From: ZC4RG30 sp040508085
GTDB lineage: Bacteria; Pseudomonadota; Gammaproteobacteria; Steroidobacterales; Steroidobacteraceae
DNA: 64,000 nucleotides
Direction of reading: 5' to 3'
NCBI GenBank assembly: GCA_040508085.1
Contig: JBEVNO010000161.1
Location: 8,757 to 72,756 of the forward strand
The position numbers and the translations under genes are program-made. Positions 51,788 through 61,180 of the stretch are shown here, one piece after another. How positions within the stretch are numbered: the first letter of the stretch is position 1; each line of letters begins with the position of its first letter. The notes beneath the pieces are model-generated. The model made no database searches, was not told the DNA's origin, and saw only the letters and a list, made by a program, of their open reading frames with translations.

Positions 51788-54478
51788 TCAGGCCGCGTGG
51801 CTGGTCGTCGCGAGCTGGCGCAGCACGTAGTGCAGGATGCCGCCGTGGCGGTAGTAGTCGCGCTCCTTGGGCGTGTCGATGCGCACGCGTGCCTCGAAGG
51901 CAATGGGTTTGCCACCATCGGCCGTGGCCACCACGCCTACCGTCTTGCGCGCCGGGTCTGCGCCACCGCTGATGTCGAATGATTCCTTGCCGGTGAGCCC
52001 CAGCGACGCAGCATTCTGGCCGGGCAGGAACTGCAGCGGCAGCACGCCCATGCCGATCAGGTTGGAGCGGTGGATGCGCTCGAAGCTCTCGGCGATGACT
52101 GCCTTCACGCCCAGCAGCATGGTGCCCTTGGCGGCCCAGTCGCGCGACGAGCCGGAGCCGTATTCCTTGCCCGCAAGGATCACCAGCGGCACGCCCTCTG
52201 CCTTGTACATCATGGCCGCATCGAAGATGGACAGCTGCTCGCCGGAAGGCATGTAAGCCGTGACGCCACCTTCGGTGCCGGGCAGCAGCAGGTTGCGCAG
52301 CCGGATATTGGCGAAGGTGCCACGCATCATCACTTCATGGTTGCCGCGGCGGGCCCCGTACTGGTTGAAATCGGCCGGCTGCACGCCCTGGCTGATGAGG
52401 TACTGTGCTGCCGGGCTGGCCTTGGCGATGTTGCCGGCCGGCGAAATGTGGTCGGTAGTGATGGAATCCCCGAACATGCCCAGCACGCGCGCGCCGACGA
52501 TGTCGTTGCCACCGGCCGGCTCCATGGTCATCCCATCGAAGTAGGGCGGATTCTTCACGTAGGTGGATTTGTCGTCCCACGAATAAATCTTGCCTGCCGG
52601 CACCTTGATCGCCCGCCAGCGCTCATCGCCGTCGAACACGCCGGCGTAGCTGCGCTTGAACATCTCGGAAGTGATGAACTGGTGAACATGGTCGGCGACT
52701 TCCGCAGGGCTCGGCCAGATGTCCTTCAGGAATACCGGCTGGCCATCGGTGCCCGTGCCCAGGGATTCGGTCTGCAGGTCGAAATCCAGCGTGCCGGCCA
52801 ACGCGTAGGCCACCACCAGCGGCGGCGAGGCCAGGTAGTTCTGCTTGATCTCCGGATGCACGCGGCCGTCGAAATTGCGGTTGCCCGAGAGCACCGAGCA
52901 GCCGATGACATCGCCGGCCTTGATCGCCGCCGAGATCTCCGGCTTCAGGGGGCCTGAGTTGCCGATGCAGGTCGTGCAGCCATAGCCCACCAGGTTGAAG
53001 CCGATACCCGCCAGCTCATCCAGCAGGCTGGCAGCAGCCAGGTAATCCGTGACCACGCGCGAGCCTGGAGCGAGGCTGGTCTTGACCCAGGGCTTGGCGG
53101 TGAGCCCGGCCTTGCGCGCATTGCGCGCGACCAGGCCCGCCGCCATCAGCACGTAGGGGTTCGATGTGTTCGTGCAGCTGGTGATGGCGGCGATGAGCAC
53201 CGCGCCATCCTTCACTTCGAAGGTGTTGTCCCCGACCGTGGCCATGCCGGTGCCGGTGGCGCCGGGGTTCTTCTTGCTGCGCTCGTCGCTCTGCTTGGTG
53301 AACGCCGCCTTGTAGGCAGCGCGCGCGGTCTTCACCGGCACGCGGTCCTGCGGCCGGGACGGGCCCGCGAGGCTCGATTCGACCGTCGACAGGTCCAGTT
53401 CGATCACGTCGGTGTAGCTCGCTGGCGTCTGGCCGTTGACGCGCCACATGCCCTGCGCCTTGGCATAGGCCTCCACCAGCGCCACCTGTTCGGCCGGGCG
53501 GCCCGACAGCTTCAGGTAGCGGATGGTTTCCTCGTCGATGGGGAAGATGGCGCAGGTGCTGCCGAACTCCGGCGACATGTTGCCGATGGTGGCGCGGTCC
53601 GCCAGCGGCAGGTTGGCCAGGCCGTCGCCGAAGAACTCGACGAACTTGTCGACCACGCCCTTCTTGCGCAGGATCTCGGTGACGGTGAGCACCAGGTCGG
53701 TGGCCGTGGCGCCAGGCTGCAGCTGGCCGCTGAGCTTGAAGCCGATGACCTGCGGGATGAGCATCGTGACCGGCTGGCCCAGCATGGCGGCTTCTGCCTC
53801 GATGCCGCCCACGCCCCAGCCCAGCACGCCCAGGCCGTTGATCATCGTGGTATGCGAATCAGTGCCGACGACGGTATCCGGATAGGCCTCGGGGGGCGTG
53901 CCTTCCTTGGCGAACACCACGCGGCCCAGGAACTCGAGGTTCACCTGGTGCACGATGCCGGTGTTGGGTGGCACTACCTTGAAATTGCGGAACGCACTCT
54001 GGCCCCAGCGCAGGAACGAATAGCGTTCGCCGTTGCGCTCGAACTCGATGCGGTTGTTGTCGGCCAGCGATTGCGCAGTGCCATATTCATCAACCTGCAC
54101 CGAGTGGTCGATCACCAGTTCAGCGGGCGCCAGCGGGTTCACTTTCTCCGCATCGCCGCCCAGCCGCGTGATGGCCTCGCGCATGGCGGCCAGATCCACC
54201 ACGCAGGGCACGCCGGTGAAATCCTGCATGATGACCCGCGCCGGGGTGAACGAGATCTCGTAGGAAGGGGCTGCCTTGGCGTCCCAGTCGAGCAGCGCGT
54301 TGATGTCCTGGGCAGTGACATTCACGCCGTCCTCGAAGCGCAGCAGGTTCTCCAGCAGGATCTTCAGCGAGTAGGGCAGCCGCGCGACCTTCTCTGCCGG
54401 CAGTGCGGCGAAGCTCCAGATGACATGTTGTTTGCCATCCACGTCGAGGGTCGTGCGGGCCTGGAAGCTGTCGGTCAT
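51788..54478 (-). CDS. acnA: aconitate hydratase A
   Basis: AcnA interconverts citrate and isocitrate with a 4Fe-4S cluster. The 896-residue protein is the IRP/AcnA type, with QDFTGVPCVVDLAAMRE, GTDSHTTMINGLGVLGWGVG, cluster cysteines in AAITSCTNTSNPYVL and GYGCTTCIGNSG, and the swivel domain with GDSITTDHISPAG and EYGSGSSRDWAAKG. ATG 54478 is preceded by a GGAG ribosome binding site; an in-frame TTG further upstream would place that site inside the gene. A perfect 15-base palindrome lies at 54498-54512 in its leader. Confidence 0.97.
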   Translation of the reverse strand: MTDSFQARTTLDVDGKQHVIWSFAALPAEKVARLPYSLKILLENLLRFEDGVNVTAQDINALLDWDAKAAPSYEISFTPARVIMQDFTGVPCVVDLAAMREAITRLGGDAEKVNPLAPAELVIDHSVQVDEYGTAQSLADNNRIEFERNGERYSFLRWGQSAFRNFKVVPPNTGIVHQVNLEFLGRVVFAKEGTPPEAYPDTVVGTDSHTTMINGLGVLGWGVGGIEAEAAMLGQPVTMLIPQVIGFKLSGQLQPGATATDLVLTVTEILRKKGVVDKFVEFFGDGLANLPLADRATIGNMSPEFGSTCAIFPIDEETIRYLKLSGRPAEQVALVEAYAKAQGMWRVNGQTPASYTDVIELDLSTVESSLAGPSRPQDRVPVKTARAAYKAAFTKQSDERSKKNPGATGTGMATVGDNTFEVKDGAVLIAAITSCTNTSNPYVLMAAGLVARNARKAGLTAKPWVKTSLAPGSRVVTDYLAAASLLDELAGIGFNLVGYGCTTCIGNSGPLKPEISAAIKAGDVIGCSVLSGNRNFDGRVHPEIKQNYLASPPLVVAYALAGTLDFDLQTESLGTGTDGQPVFLKDIWPSPAEVADHVHQFITSEMFKRSYAGVFDGDERWRAIKVPAGKIYSWDDKSTYVKNPPYFDGMTMEPAGGNDIVGARVLGMFGDSITTDHISPAGNIAKASPAAQYLISQGVQPADFNQYGARRGNHEVMMRGTFANIRLRNLLLPGTEGGVTAYMPSGEQLSIFDAAMMYKAEGVPLVILAGKEYGSGSSRDWAAKGTMLLGVKAVIAESFERIHRSNLIGMGVLPLQFLPGQNAASLGLTGKESFDISGGADPARKTVGVVATADGGKPIAFEARVRIDTPKERDYYRHGGILHYVLRQLATTSHAA

Positions 54479-54497
54479 GCCTTTCTCCAAAAACGGT

Positions 54498-54533
54498 GAC
54501 GGCCTGGCCGTCGCAAATAATCCCTAAATTATA
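54498..54533 (-). promoter_or_regulatory. acnA -10 element and leader palindrome
   Basis: On the minus strand a perfect TATAAT (54528-54533) overlaps the mnmA stop, and the palindrome GACGGCCAGGCCGTC (54498-54512) follows 15 bases later, 20 bases before the acnA ATG. No clear -35 is seen. The palindrome could be a repressor site or an RNA hairpin controlling acnA. Confidence 0.4.
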
Positions 54534-55608
54534 ACTCGGTTTGGAGGATCACTCCGCCGCCAAGACAGCGCGTACCGCGATAGAGCACCGCAGACTGGCC
54601 CGGTGTCACCGCGCGCTGGGCGCTGCGCGGCGCGATGAGCAAGCCGCCGCCGGCAGCGGGGGTCACCACAGCTGGTTGGTCTTCCTGACGGTAGCGCAGC
54701 CGCACGTAGAGGTTATCGGGCGCGTGCGGCGCCGCAGCCAGCCAGTTGACTTCGCCGGTCAGCAGGCGCTGGCTGAACAGGGCCGGATGGTCCTCGCCCT
54801 GTGCGACCACCAGCGTGTTGTCGGCGGCGCGCTTGGCCACCACGTACCACGGCGCGCCACTGCCGCCCGGCATGCCGCCGATCCCGATGCCGCCGCGCTG
54901 GCCCAGGGTGTAGAAGGGCAGCCCGATGTGCTCGCCGATGCGGGTGCCGGCCACATCGCGTATCGGTCCGGGCGAGTGCGGCACGTACTGCTCGAGGAAT
55001 TCCCGGAACGGCCGCTCGCCGATGAAGCAGATACCGGTGCTGTCGCGTTTGGCGGCCACCGGCAGGCCGGCCGCGTGCGCCAGGTCGCGCACCGCCTCCT
55101 TGTGCAGTTCGCCCAGTGGCATCAGCACCTGCGCCAGGCTGTCGCGGCGCACGGCATGCAGGAAATAGGACTGGTCCTTGCCCGGGTCCACACCCTTGTG
55201 CAGCTCCGGACCCTCCGGCCCCTGCACGATGCGCGCGTAGTGGCCGGTAGCCAGCTGCGCGGCGCCCAGGCGCTGCGCGTGGCGCAGGCAATCCCCGAAC
55301 TTGATTTCCCGGTTGCACAGGACATCCGGGTTCGGCGTGAGCCCGGCGCGGTAGGCGGCGAGGAAGTCGGTGAACACATGCTCGCGGTACTGCGCGGACA
55401 GATCCACGCGATGCAGCGGAATGCCGAGCTCCGCGGCGACGCGGCGCGCGTCCTGGAAATCCTCGGCAGCGGTGCAGTACCCCTGCTCGTCTTCTTCCCA
55501 GTTGTGCATGAACAGGCCGGCGACCTCGTGCCCGGCACGGCGCAGCAGCAGGGCTGTGACGGCTGAATCGACGCCACCGGACAGCGCCACGATGATGCGG
55601 GCGGTCAT
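54529..55608 (-). CDS. mnmA: tRNA-specific 2-thiouridylase MnmA
   Basis: MnmA thiolates U34 of tRNA-Lys, -Glu and -Gln. The 359-residue protein has the PP-loop VALSGGVDSAVTALLLRR, LFMHNWEEDEQGYC, the catalytic cysteine in NPDVLCNREIKFG, the GVDPGKDQSYFLH segment, the second catalytic cysteine in STGICFIGERPF and the C-terminal beta barrel. It starts 8 bases after the Nudix gene in the same operon, a pairing also found in pseudomonads. Confidence 0.96.
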   Translation of the reverse strand: MTARIIVALSGGVDSAVTALLLRRAGHEVAGLFMHNWEEDEQGYCTAAEDFQDARRVAAELGIPLHRVDLSAQYREHVFTDFLAAYRAGLTPNPDVLCNREIKFGDCLRHAQRLGAAQLATGHYARIVQGPEGPELHKGVDPGKDQSYFLHAVRRDSLAQVLMPLGELHKEAVRDLAHAAGLPVAAKRDSTGICFIGERPFREFLEQYVPHSPGPIRDVAGTRIGEHIGLPFYTLGQRGGIGIGGMPGGSGAPWYVVAKRAADNTLVVAQGEDHPALFSQRLLTGEVNWLAAAPHAPDNLYVRLRYRQEDQPAVVTPAAGGGLLIAPRSAQRAVTPGQSAVLYRGTRCLGGGVILQTEL

Positions 55609-55616
55609 GGCCTGGC

Positions 55617-56084
55617 TCAGCCCTGTGGCAGGGGCTGCGCTGCCAGGAAATGCAGCGCGCTCAAGGAGTGGCGCTGGCCAGCCAGATAATCGTCGATGCA
55701 GCGCATGACCAGCGGACTGCGCAGCCGCTGCGGCTGCGCCAGCAGCGCGTCGCGGTCCATCCAGTGTGCGGCCACGATGCCGGTATCCAGGCTGCGGGCC
55801 GGATCATGGCCGGTGACATCGCCGATGATGGCCATGCGCAGGAAGGATTGGCCGCTCTGCGCCTGCCGCCACTGGTAGACGCCCAGCAGCTGGCGCGGCG
55901 TGAACTGCCATGCCGTCTCTTCCAGCGTTTCGCGGATCACGGCTTCCAGTATGGATTCGCCATCCTCGACATGGCCGGCCGGCTGGTTGAAGACCAGGCA
56001 GTCGCGGATGAGTTCTTCGACCACGAGGAAGCGGTGGTCATGCTGCACGATGGCAGCAACGGTGAGATCAGGGCGCCAGGTCAT
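55617..56084 (-). CDS. nudJ: Nudix hydrolase, NudJ-like
   Basis: The 155-residue product carries a Nudix box (GHVEDGESILEAVIRETLEETAW, about residues 38-60) within a typical alpha/beta/alpha fold, starting TVAAIVQHDHRFLVVEE and containing FNQPAGHVEDGE. NudJ hydrolyses thiamine- and nucleoside-pyrophosphates. It is directly upstream of mnmA, the same neighbour as in many gammaproteobacteria. A perfect TATAAT lies on its strand only 9 bases before the ATG (56093-56098), discussed as a finding. Confidence 0.88.
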   Translation of the reverse strand: MTWRPDLTVAAIVQHDHRFLVVEELIRDCLVFNQPAGHVEDGESILEAVIRETLEETAWQFTPRQLLGVYQWRQAQSGQSFLRMAIIGDVTGHDPARSLDTGIVAAHWMDRDALLAQPQRLRSPLVMRCIDDYLAGQRHSLSALHFLAAQPLPQG

Positions 56085-56104
56085 GGGCCCGGATTATAGG
56101 GAAT

Positions 56105-56668
56105 TCAGTACTTCGGGACGCTCGCCACCCACATCTCGTCGAATTCATTGAGATAGAGGCGGGCAATGGGCTGGTGCTCAAAGCCGGCCACGCCTTCGAA
56201 GCTGGTGGCCTGCGAGCGGTAGACGATGGCGCGGTCATCGGCGATTAGCAGGCCGCTGGTGCGCGCCGCGAACTGCGCATGGACGGTGCGGATGTCGATG
56301 TGGCCCGACAGGCGGCGGCGCATGGCGGCCAGCTTGTGCGATGAGCCATAAGCCACCGGCCGCTGCGTGAGCACGCGGATCTTGGCAAAGCTGTGGGCCA
56401 GCAGGAAGCGTTTGATGAGATCGAGGAATGCCGGCTGCTCGTAGATCGCAGGCTCCAGATCCAGTGTATAGATGGACAGCAGCCGCTGGGCGGAGCTCAA
56501 GGCGCGGCGACAGGCGTTGCGCACATCTTCCAGGGTGGTCAGCACCTGCAGGCCTTCCGGTTCGGTGAGGCGCCGGACGCCGGGGTTCGATGCCGCGCGC
56601 CCGAGCACGCCTGGCGGGGCCGGAACCCCGGCCGGCGTGCCGGCGAAGAAATATTGCGGTCCTCCCAT
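56105..56668 (-). CDS. unassigned protein, PLD-like/DUF7931-type domain
   Basis: The 187-residue product has a flexible N-terminus rich in Gly, Pro and Ala and then one alpha/beta domain: LQVLTTLEDVRNACRRALSS, LLSIYTLDLEPAIYEQPAFL, KIRVLTQRPVAYGSSHKLAA, IDIRTVHAQF and GLLIADDRAIVYRSQA. The layout resembles the phospholipase-D-like C-terminal domain sometimes named DUF7931, but the HKD catalytic motif is absent. I do not know a function. It lies between purB and the nudJ-mnmA pair, 20 bases before nudJ, and is probably in that operon. ATG 56668 or GTG 56674 could be the start. Confidence 0.55.
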   Translation of the reverse strand: MGGPQYFFAGTPAGVPAPPGVLGRAASNPGVRRLTEPEGLQVLTTLEDVRNACRRALSSAQRLLSIYTLDLEPAIYEQPAFLDLIKRFLLAHSFAKIRVLTQRPVAYGSSHKLAAMRRRLSGHIDIRTVHAQFAARTSGLLIADDRAIVYRSQATSFEGVAGFEHQPIARLYLNEFDEMWVASVPKY

Positions 56669-56780
56669 GGCCACAGTTTAGGAAGGCCCGACCGGTGCAG
56701 ATTGTGGGCTGCATCACGCTTCACTGCGCTGCGGCAACCGGCTCCCGCAAACTGTGGAACCGGTCTCAGCAGGGCAGGCG

Positions 56781-58151
56781 TTATGTCACGTGGAGTGCAG
56801 CAAGCTCCACGGCCAGGCCCAGATACCCCGCGGGTGTCAGGGCCAGCAGCGCATCACGGCGTGCCGGTGCAATGGGCAGTGAAGCGACCAGGCTGGCGAG
56901 GGATTCCCGTGTCAGTGGCTTGCCGCGGGAGTGCTCCTTCAGGAGTTCGTAGCCGTCGGGCACGCCTTCGGCCCGCAGCACGGTCTGCACCGCCTCCGCC
57001 AGCACTTCCCAGGCATCGTCCAGATCAGCGGCAATGCGCACTGGGTCGGGAGCGACCTTGCCCAGGCCGCGCAGCAGCGCGCGCCAGGCAATGAGGCAAT
57101 GGCCCAGCGCCACGCCCAGGTTGCGCAGCACGGTGGAGTCGGTGAGGTCGCGCTGCCAGCGCGACACAGGCAGCTTCTCGGCGAAATGCCGCAGCAGCGC
57201 ATTGGCGACGCCGAGGTTGCCTTCGGCGTTTTCGAAATCGATGGGATTGATCTTGTGCGGCATGGTCGAGGAGCCAACCTCGCCCGGCACGGCGCGCTGG
57301 CGCAGATAGCCGAGCGATATGTAGCCCCAGAAATCGCGGCAGGCATCGATGGCGATCACGTTGATGGCCGCCAGTGCGTCACTGTATTCGCCGATCCAGT
57401 CGTGGGGTTCTATCTGCGTGGTGTGCGCGTTCCAGGCCAGGTCGCAGCGCGCCACGAACTGGCGCGAGACGGCGATCCAGTCGGTGGCAGGAAAGGCCAC
57501 ATGATGGGCATTGAAATTGCCCACGGCGCCATTCCACTTGCCAAGCACCTCCACCCGCGCAAGGCGTGCGCGCGCTCGCGCCAGGCGGGCACGGATATTG
57601 GCGAATTCCTTGCCCAGCGTGGTGGGCGAGGCTGTCTGCCCGTGGGTGCGCGACAGCATGGGCAGCGTCGCGTGGGCGGTGGCGAAGCTGCCCAGCAGCT
57701 CGATCAGCGCGTCGACGGCAGGCAGCAGTTGCTCACTGCGCGCGCGCGCCAGCAGGCGCGCATAACTGATGTTGTTGATGTCCTCGGAGGTGCAGCCGAT
57801 ATGCACCAGCTCGAGCTGCGCGGGGGTGGCCCCGGCGCTGCGCAGCGCATCGCGCACGTAGTATTCAACCGCCTTCACATCGTGGTTGATGCGCTTTTCG
57901 ATGACCTTCACGGCAGTGGGGCTGTCGGCGCCCGGATCGGCAGCCAGTTCGGTCAGGCACTGCTGCACACCGGCGGCGTAGCGCGTTGCAGGCAGGTCGG
58001 GCAGCGAAACCGCAAGCTGCTGCAGCCACAATGCCTCGACGCGGATGCGCTCCTTGACGAGGCCACTCTCGGAGAGCAATGCGGCCAGCCCGACGGTTGC
58101 GGCGCGATAGCGGCCATCGACAGGCGAGAGGGCAGTGAGGGTGGAGTCCAT
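56781..58151 (-). CDS. purB: adenylosuccinate lyase
   Basis: PurB acts twice in purine synthesis, on SAICAR and on adenylosuccinate. The 456-residue protein has LTALSPVDGRYRAATVGLAA, the catalytic histidine in SRTHGQTASPTTLGKEFAN, and the fumarase-superfamily signature GEVGSSTMPHKINPIDFENA with the catalytic serine. I start at ATG 58151, which matches the E. coli-type N-terminus; upstream codons in frame lie in the divergent promoter region shared with fumC. Confidence 0.96.
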   Translation of the reverse strand: MDSTLTALSPVDGRYRAATVGLAALLSESGLVKERIRVEALWLQQLAVSLPDLPATRYAAGVQQCLTELAADPGADSPTAVKVIEKRINHDVKAVEYYVRDALRSAGATPAQLELVHIGCTSEDINNISYARLLARARSEQLLPAVDALIELLGSFATAHATLPMLSRTHGQTASPTTLGKEFANIRARLARARARLARVEVLGKWNGAVGNFNAHHVAFPATDWIAVSRQFVARCDLAWNAHTTQIEPHDWIGEYSDALAAINVIAIDACRDFWGYISLGYLRQRAVPGEVGSSTMPHKINPIDFENAEGNLGVANALLRHFAEKLPVSRWQRDLTDSTVLRNLGVALGHCLIAWRALLRGLGKVAPDPVRIAADLDDAWEVLAEAVQTVLRAEGVPDGYELLKEHSRGKPLTRESLASLVASLPIAPARRDALLALTPAGYLGLAVELAALHVT

Positions 58152-58225
58152 GCGGGTGAAGGCGCCGGGGGCGCTGCGAATGTTAGAATGGGCAATCATA
58201 ACTGATGCAGCCAGCAAGACCCCAC

Positions 58226-59632
58226 ATGACCACCAACGAATACCGGATCGAACGCGACAGCATGGGCGAACTGAAGGTGCCGGCCGCGGCCCTGTGGGGT
58301 GCCCAGACGCAGCGCGCCGTGCAGAATTTCCCGATCAGCGGCCGGCCCGTGCCGCGCGCATTCATCCGCGCCGTCGCGCTCATCAAAGCCGCTGCGGCGC
58401 GCGCCAACAGCTCGCTGGGCCTGCTGGATGCCGACGTGGCCGATGCCATCGTGGCGACCTGCGACGAGGTGGCTGACGGCGCCCATGACACGCAGTTCCC
58501 CATCGACATCTTCCAGACCGGCTCGGGCACGAGCACCAACATGAACGCCAACGAGGTGATCTCGCACCTGGCGAGCAAGCGCCTTGGCCGGCAGGTGCAT
58601 GCCAACGACGCCGTGAACATGAGCCAGAGCAGCAACGATGTGATCCCCACTGCCATCCACGTGAGTGCGGCCCTGCTGTGGACAGAGTCGCTGCGGCCCT
58701 CGCTGTTGCATCTGGCGGCGGCCATGAAGAAAAAGGAAGATGAGGTCGGTGCCATAGTGAAGACCGGGCGTACGCACCTGATGGATGCCATGCCCATCAC
58801 GTTCGGCCAGGAGATCGCCGCCTGGCGCACGCAGATCGAGAAGGGCATCGAGCGGATAGCCGCAGTGGAAGCGCGGCTGTTGCAGCTCGCCCAGGGTGGT
58901 ACGGCCGTGGGCACCGGCATCAATGCGCATCCGGAGTTCGCGGCGCGCTTCGCGCAGGCGCTGTCGCAATCCACGGGTCTGGCCTTCCGCCCCAATGTCA
59001 GCCTGTTCGAGGGCATCGCCACGCAGGACACGGCGGTGGAGCTTTCCGGGCAGCTGAAGACCCTGGCCGTGAGCCTGATGAAGATTGCTAACGACCTGCG
59101 ATGGATGAACAGCGGGCCACTGGCGGGTCTCGGCGAGATCGCGCTGCCAGCGCTGCAGCCGGGCAGCAGCATCATGCCGGGCAAGGTCAATCCAGTGATT
59201 CCGGAAGCTACGGCCATGGTCGCCGCCGAGGTCATCGGCAACGACACCACCATCACCATCGCGGGCCAGTCCGGCAATTTCCAGCTCAATGTGATGCTGC
59301 CACTGATTGGCTACAAGCTGATCGAGAGCCAGCGGCTGCTCGCCAATGTGACGCGCGCGCTGGCCGACACCGCGATCGCAGGCTTCGTGGTGAATGAAGC
59401 CCGCCTCAAGGATGCGCTCGAGCGCAACCCCATCCTGGTCACCGCACTGAACCCGGTGATCGGCTATGAGAAAGGGGCCGCCATCGCCAAGAAGGCTTAC
59501 GCCGAGGGCAAACCCATCCTTGAGGTCGCCGCACAGAACACCGACCTGCCGCCGTCGCAGCTGAAAATGCTGCTCGATCCGGCCGAGCTGACGCGCGGCG
59601 GCATCAAGGGAGGCACCAGCGGAGGCGGCTGA
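58226..59632 (+). CDS. fumC: class II fumarate hydratase
   Basis: FumC hydrates fumarate to malate without an iron-sulfur cluster. The 468-residue protein has RIERDSMGELKVPAAALWGA, GSGTSTNMNANEVI, VNMSQSSNDVIPTAIH, TGRTHLMDAMPITFGQE with the catalytic histidine, and the signature GSSIMPGKVNPVIPEA with the catalytic serine. ATG 58226 fits the family start best; an earlier ATG at 58205 adds seven residues. It is divergent from purB, a related fold but a different enzyme. A 1-base stop/start overlap joins it to the next gene. Confidence 0.95.
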   Translation: MTTNEYRIERDSMGELKVPAAALWGAQTQRAVQNFPISGRPVPRAFIRAVALIKAAAARANSSLGLLDADVADAIVATCDEVADGAHDTQFPIDIFQTGSGTSTNMNANEVISHLASKRLGRQVHANDAVNMSQSSNDVIPTAIHVSAALLWTESLRPSLLHLAAAMKKKEDEVGAIVKTGRTHLMDAMPITFGQEIAAWRTQIEKGIERIAAVEARLLQLAQGGTAVGTGINAHPEFAARFAQALSQSTGLAFRPNVSLFEGIATQDTAVELSGQLKTLAVSLMKIANDLRWMNSGPLAGLGEIALPALQPGSSIMPGKVNPVIPEATAMVAAEVIGNDTTITIAGQSGNFQLNVMLPLIGYKLIESQRLLANVTRALADTAIAGFVVNEARLKDALERNPILVTALNPVIGYEKGAAIAKKAYAEGKPILEVAAQNTDLPPSQLKMLLDPAELTRGGIKGGTSGGG

Positions 59633-60264
59633 TGGAGGCAGCGTGGCGGCGGCTGTTGCAACGCCTGGGCGCCACGCGTCCGTCGCCGCCACTGCAGCCG
59701 GCGCACGCGGGCGCGCAGTTCACGTTTGCCGCCGATCCGCGCCTCATGGCCCTGCTGCCTGCTGAACCGCGCGCTGCGGCGGTGCTGGTGGGCCTGTTTG
59801 ACGGCACCGATGACGATGAGCCAGGCATCCTGCTCACCGTGCGCGCGGCCCACATGCGCCAGCATGCGGGCCAGATTGCCTTTCCCGGTGGCTCCATCGA
59901 TGCCGCGGATGAGGGACCAGTGGCGGCGGCGCTGCGCGAGGCACACGAGGAAGTGGGGCTTGATCCGGGCGCAGTCCAGGTACTCGGCTATCTGCCGGAC
60001 CAGTACGTGCTGACCGGTTTCCGCATCACGCCCGTAGTGGCGCGCCTGCCTGGGGATTTCACGCCGCATCTGGCCGGCGATGAGGTGCAGGCCAGTTTCA
60101 TCCTGCCGTTTTCCGTGCTGCTGGATCCGGCCACTGAGAGGGCAGGCACGCGCACGGTAGCCGGCGTCGAGGTGGGGGTTCGCGATCTGCAATACGGCGA
60201 GCACCTCATCTGGGGCGCGACCGCCGGCATGCTGCTGGCATTGCGCGAACTGGCTTTGCCATGA
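59632..60264 (+). CDS. nudL: CoA pyrophosphatase (NudL-like Nudix hydrolase)
   Basis: The 210-residue protein contains AAVLVGLFDGTDDDEPGILL, the NudL-specific TVRAAHMRQHAGQIAFPGGS, and the Nudix box GGSIDAADEGPVAAALREAHEEVG, completed by LDPGAVQVLGYL. The LxxLxxHxGQxxFPGG-type region upstream of the box is the mark of CoA/acyl-CoA pyrophosphatases. It overlaps fumC by one base and mazG by ATGA, forming fumC-nudL-mazG. Confidence 0.88.
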   Translation: MEAAWRRLLQRLGATRPSPPLQPAHAGAQFTFAADPRLMALLPAEPRAAAVLVGLFDGTDDDEPGILLTVRAAHMRQHAGQIAFPGGSIDAADEGPVAAALREAHEEVGLDPGAVQVLGYLPDQYVLTGFRITPVVARLPGDFTPHLAGDEVQASFILPFSVLLDPATERAGTRTVAGVEVGVRDLQYGEHLIWGATAGMLLALRELALP

Positions 60265-61079
60265 CCGCGCCACAACCGCTGGGCGCCGCCACCGACTTCG
60301 CCGGGCTGCGCCGCCTGCTCTCGGTGATGCGTGCATTGCGTGATCCCGCGGCGGGATGCCCCTGGGATCTGGCGCAGGATTCTCGTTCGCTGGCGCGTTA
60401 CACGCTCGAAGAGGCCTACGAAGTCGTGGCCGCCATCGACAGCGGCTCGGAGGCCGCATTGCGCGACGAGCTGGGCGACCTCCTGTTCCAGGTGGTGTTC
60501 CACGCGCAGCTGGCCAGCGAGCGCGGTCACTACGAATTCGATGACGTGGCGCGGGCCATCGCCGACAAGCTGCAGCGCCGCCATCCGCATGTGTTCGCGG
60601 ACCCTCAAGCCGGCGCCCAGCAGCGCGATGCCGCGCACTGGGAGACCATCAAGGCCGAGGAGCGTGCCGCGCACGGCGCGGCCGGCGTGCTCGATGACGT
60701 GCCACTGGCACTGCCAGCCCTGCTGCGCGCCGTCAAACTGGGCAAGCGCGCTGCCAGTGTCGGCTTCGACTGGTCCGATGCCGCAGGGGCACGTGCCAAG
60801 GTGCAGGAGGAGCTGGCAGAGGTGGACGCCGCGGTGCGCGGTGAGGGCACCTCCTCAGTGGAGGAAGAGTTGGGGGACCTGCTGCTTGCCACGACCAGTC
60901 TGGCGCGGCATCTCGGCGTCGACCCGGAAACGGCGCTGCGCGGCGCCAACGGGCGGTTCGAAGCGCGCTTTCGCGCCATGGAAGCGCTGGCGCAGCGGCG
61001 CGGGCTGGCCTTGTCTGCCCTGGATGCGGGCGCCCTCGACCAGCTGTGGGAGCAGGTGAAGCAGGGTGTTCAGTCCTGA
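60261..61079 (+). CDS. mazG: nucleoside triphosphate pyrophosphohydrolase MazG
   Basis: MazG hydrolyses non-canonical and ordinary NTPs to NMPs and can lower ppGpp. The 272-residue product has two MazG domains; the first contains CPWDLAQDSRSLARYTLEEA and the metal site ELGDLLFQVVFHAQLA, the second VQEELAEVDAAVRGEG and EEELGDLLLATTSLARHLG. Both EExxE/ExxD-type sites are intact. Length matches E. coli MazG. Confidence 0.95.
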   Translation: MTAPQPLGAATDFAGLRRLLSVMRALRDPAAGCPWDLAQDSRSLARYTLEEAYEVVAAIDSGSEAALRDELGDLLFQVVFHAQLASERGHYEFDDVARAIADKLQRRHPHVFADPQAGAQQRDAAHWETIKAEERAAHGAAGVLDDVPLALPALLRAVKLGKRAASVGFDWSDAAGARAKVQEELAEVDAAVRGEGTSSVEEELGDLLLATTSLARHLGVDPETALRGANGRFEARFRAMEALAQRRGLALSALDAGALDQLWEQVKQGVQS

Positions 61080-61180
61080 TTCATTGACTGCCATCCAGTA
61101 TGGCCGTCACATGAACACCCGCATCCACGTCTGCCGCTGGTCCGTGCACGCTGCTGCAGTTGATCACGTACCATAGCGTG

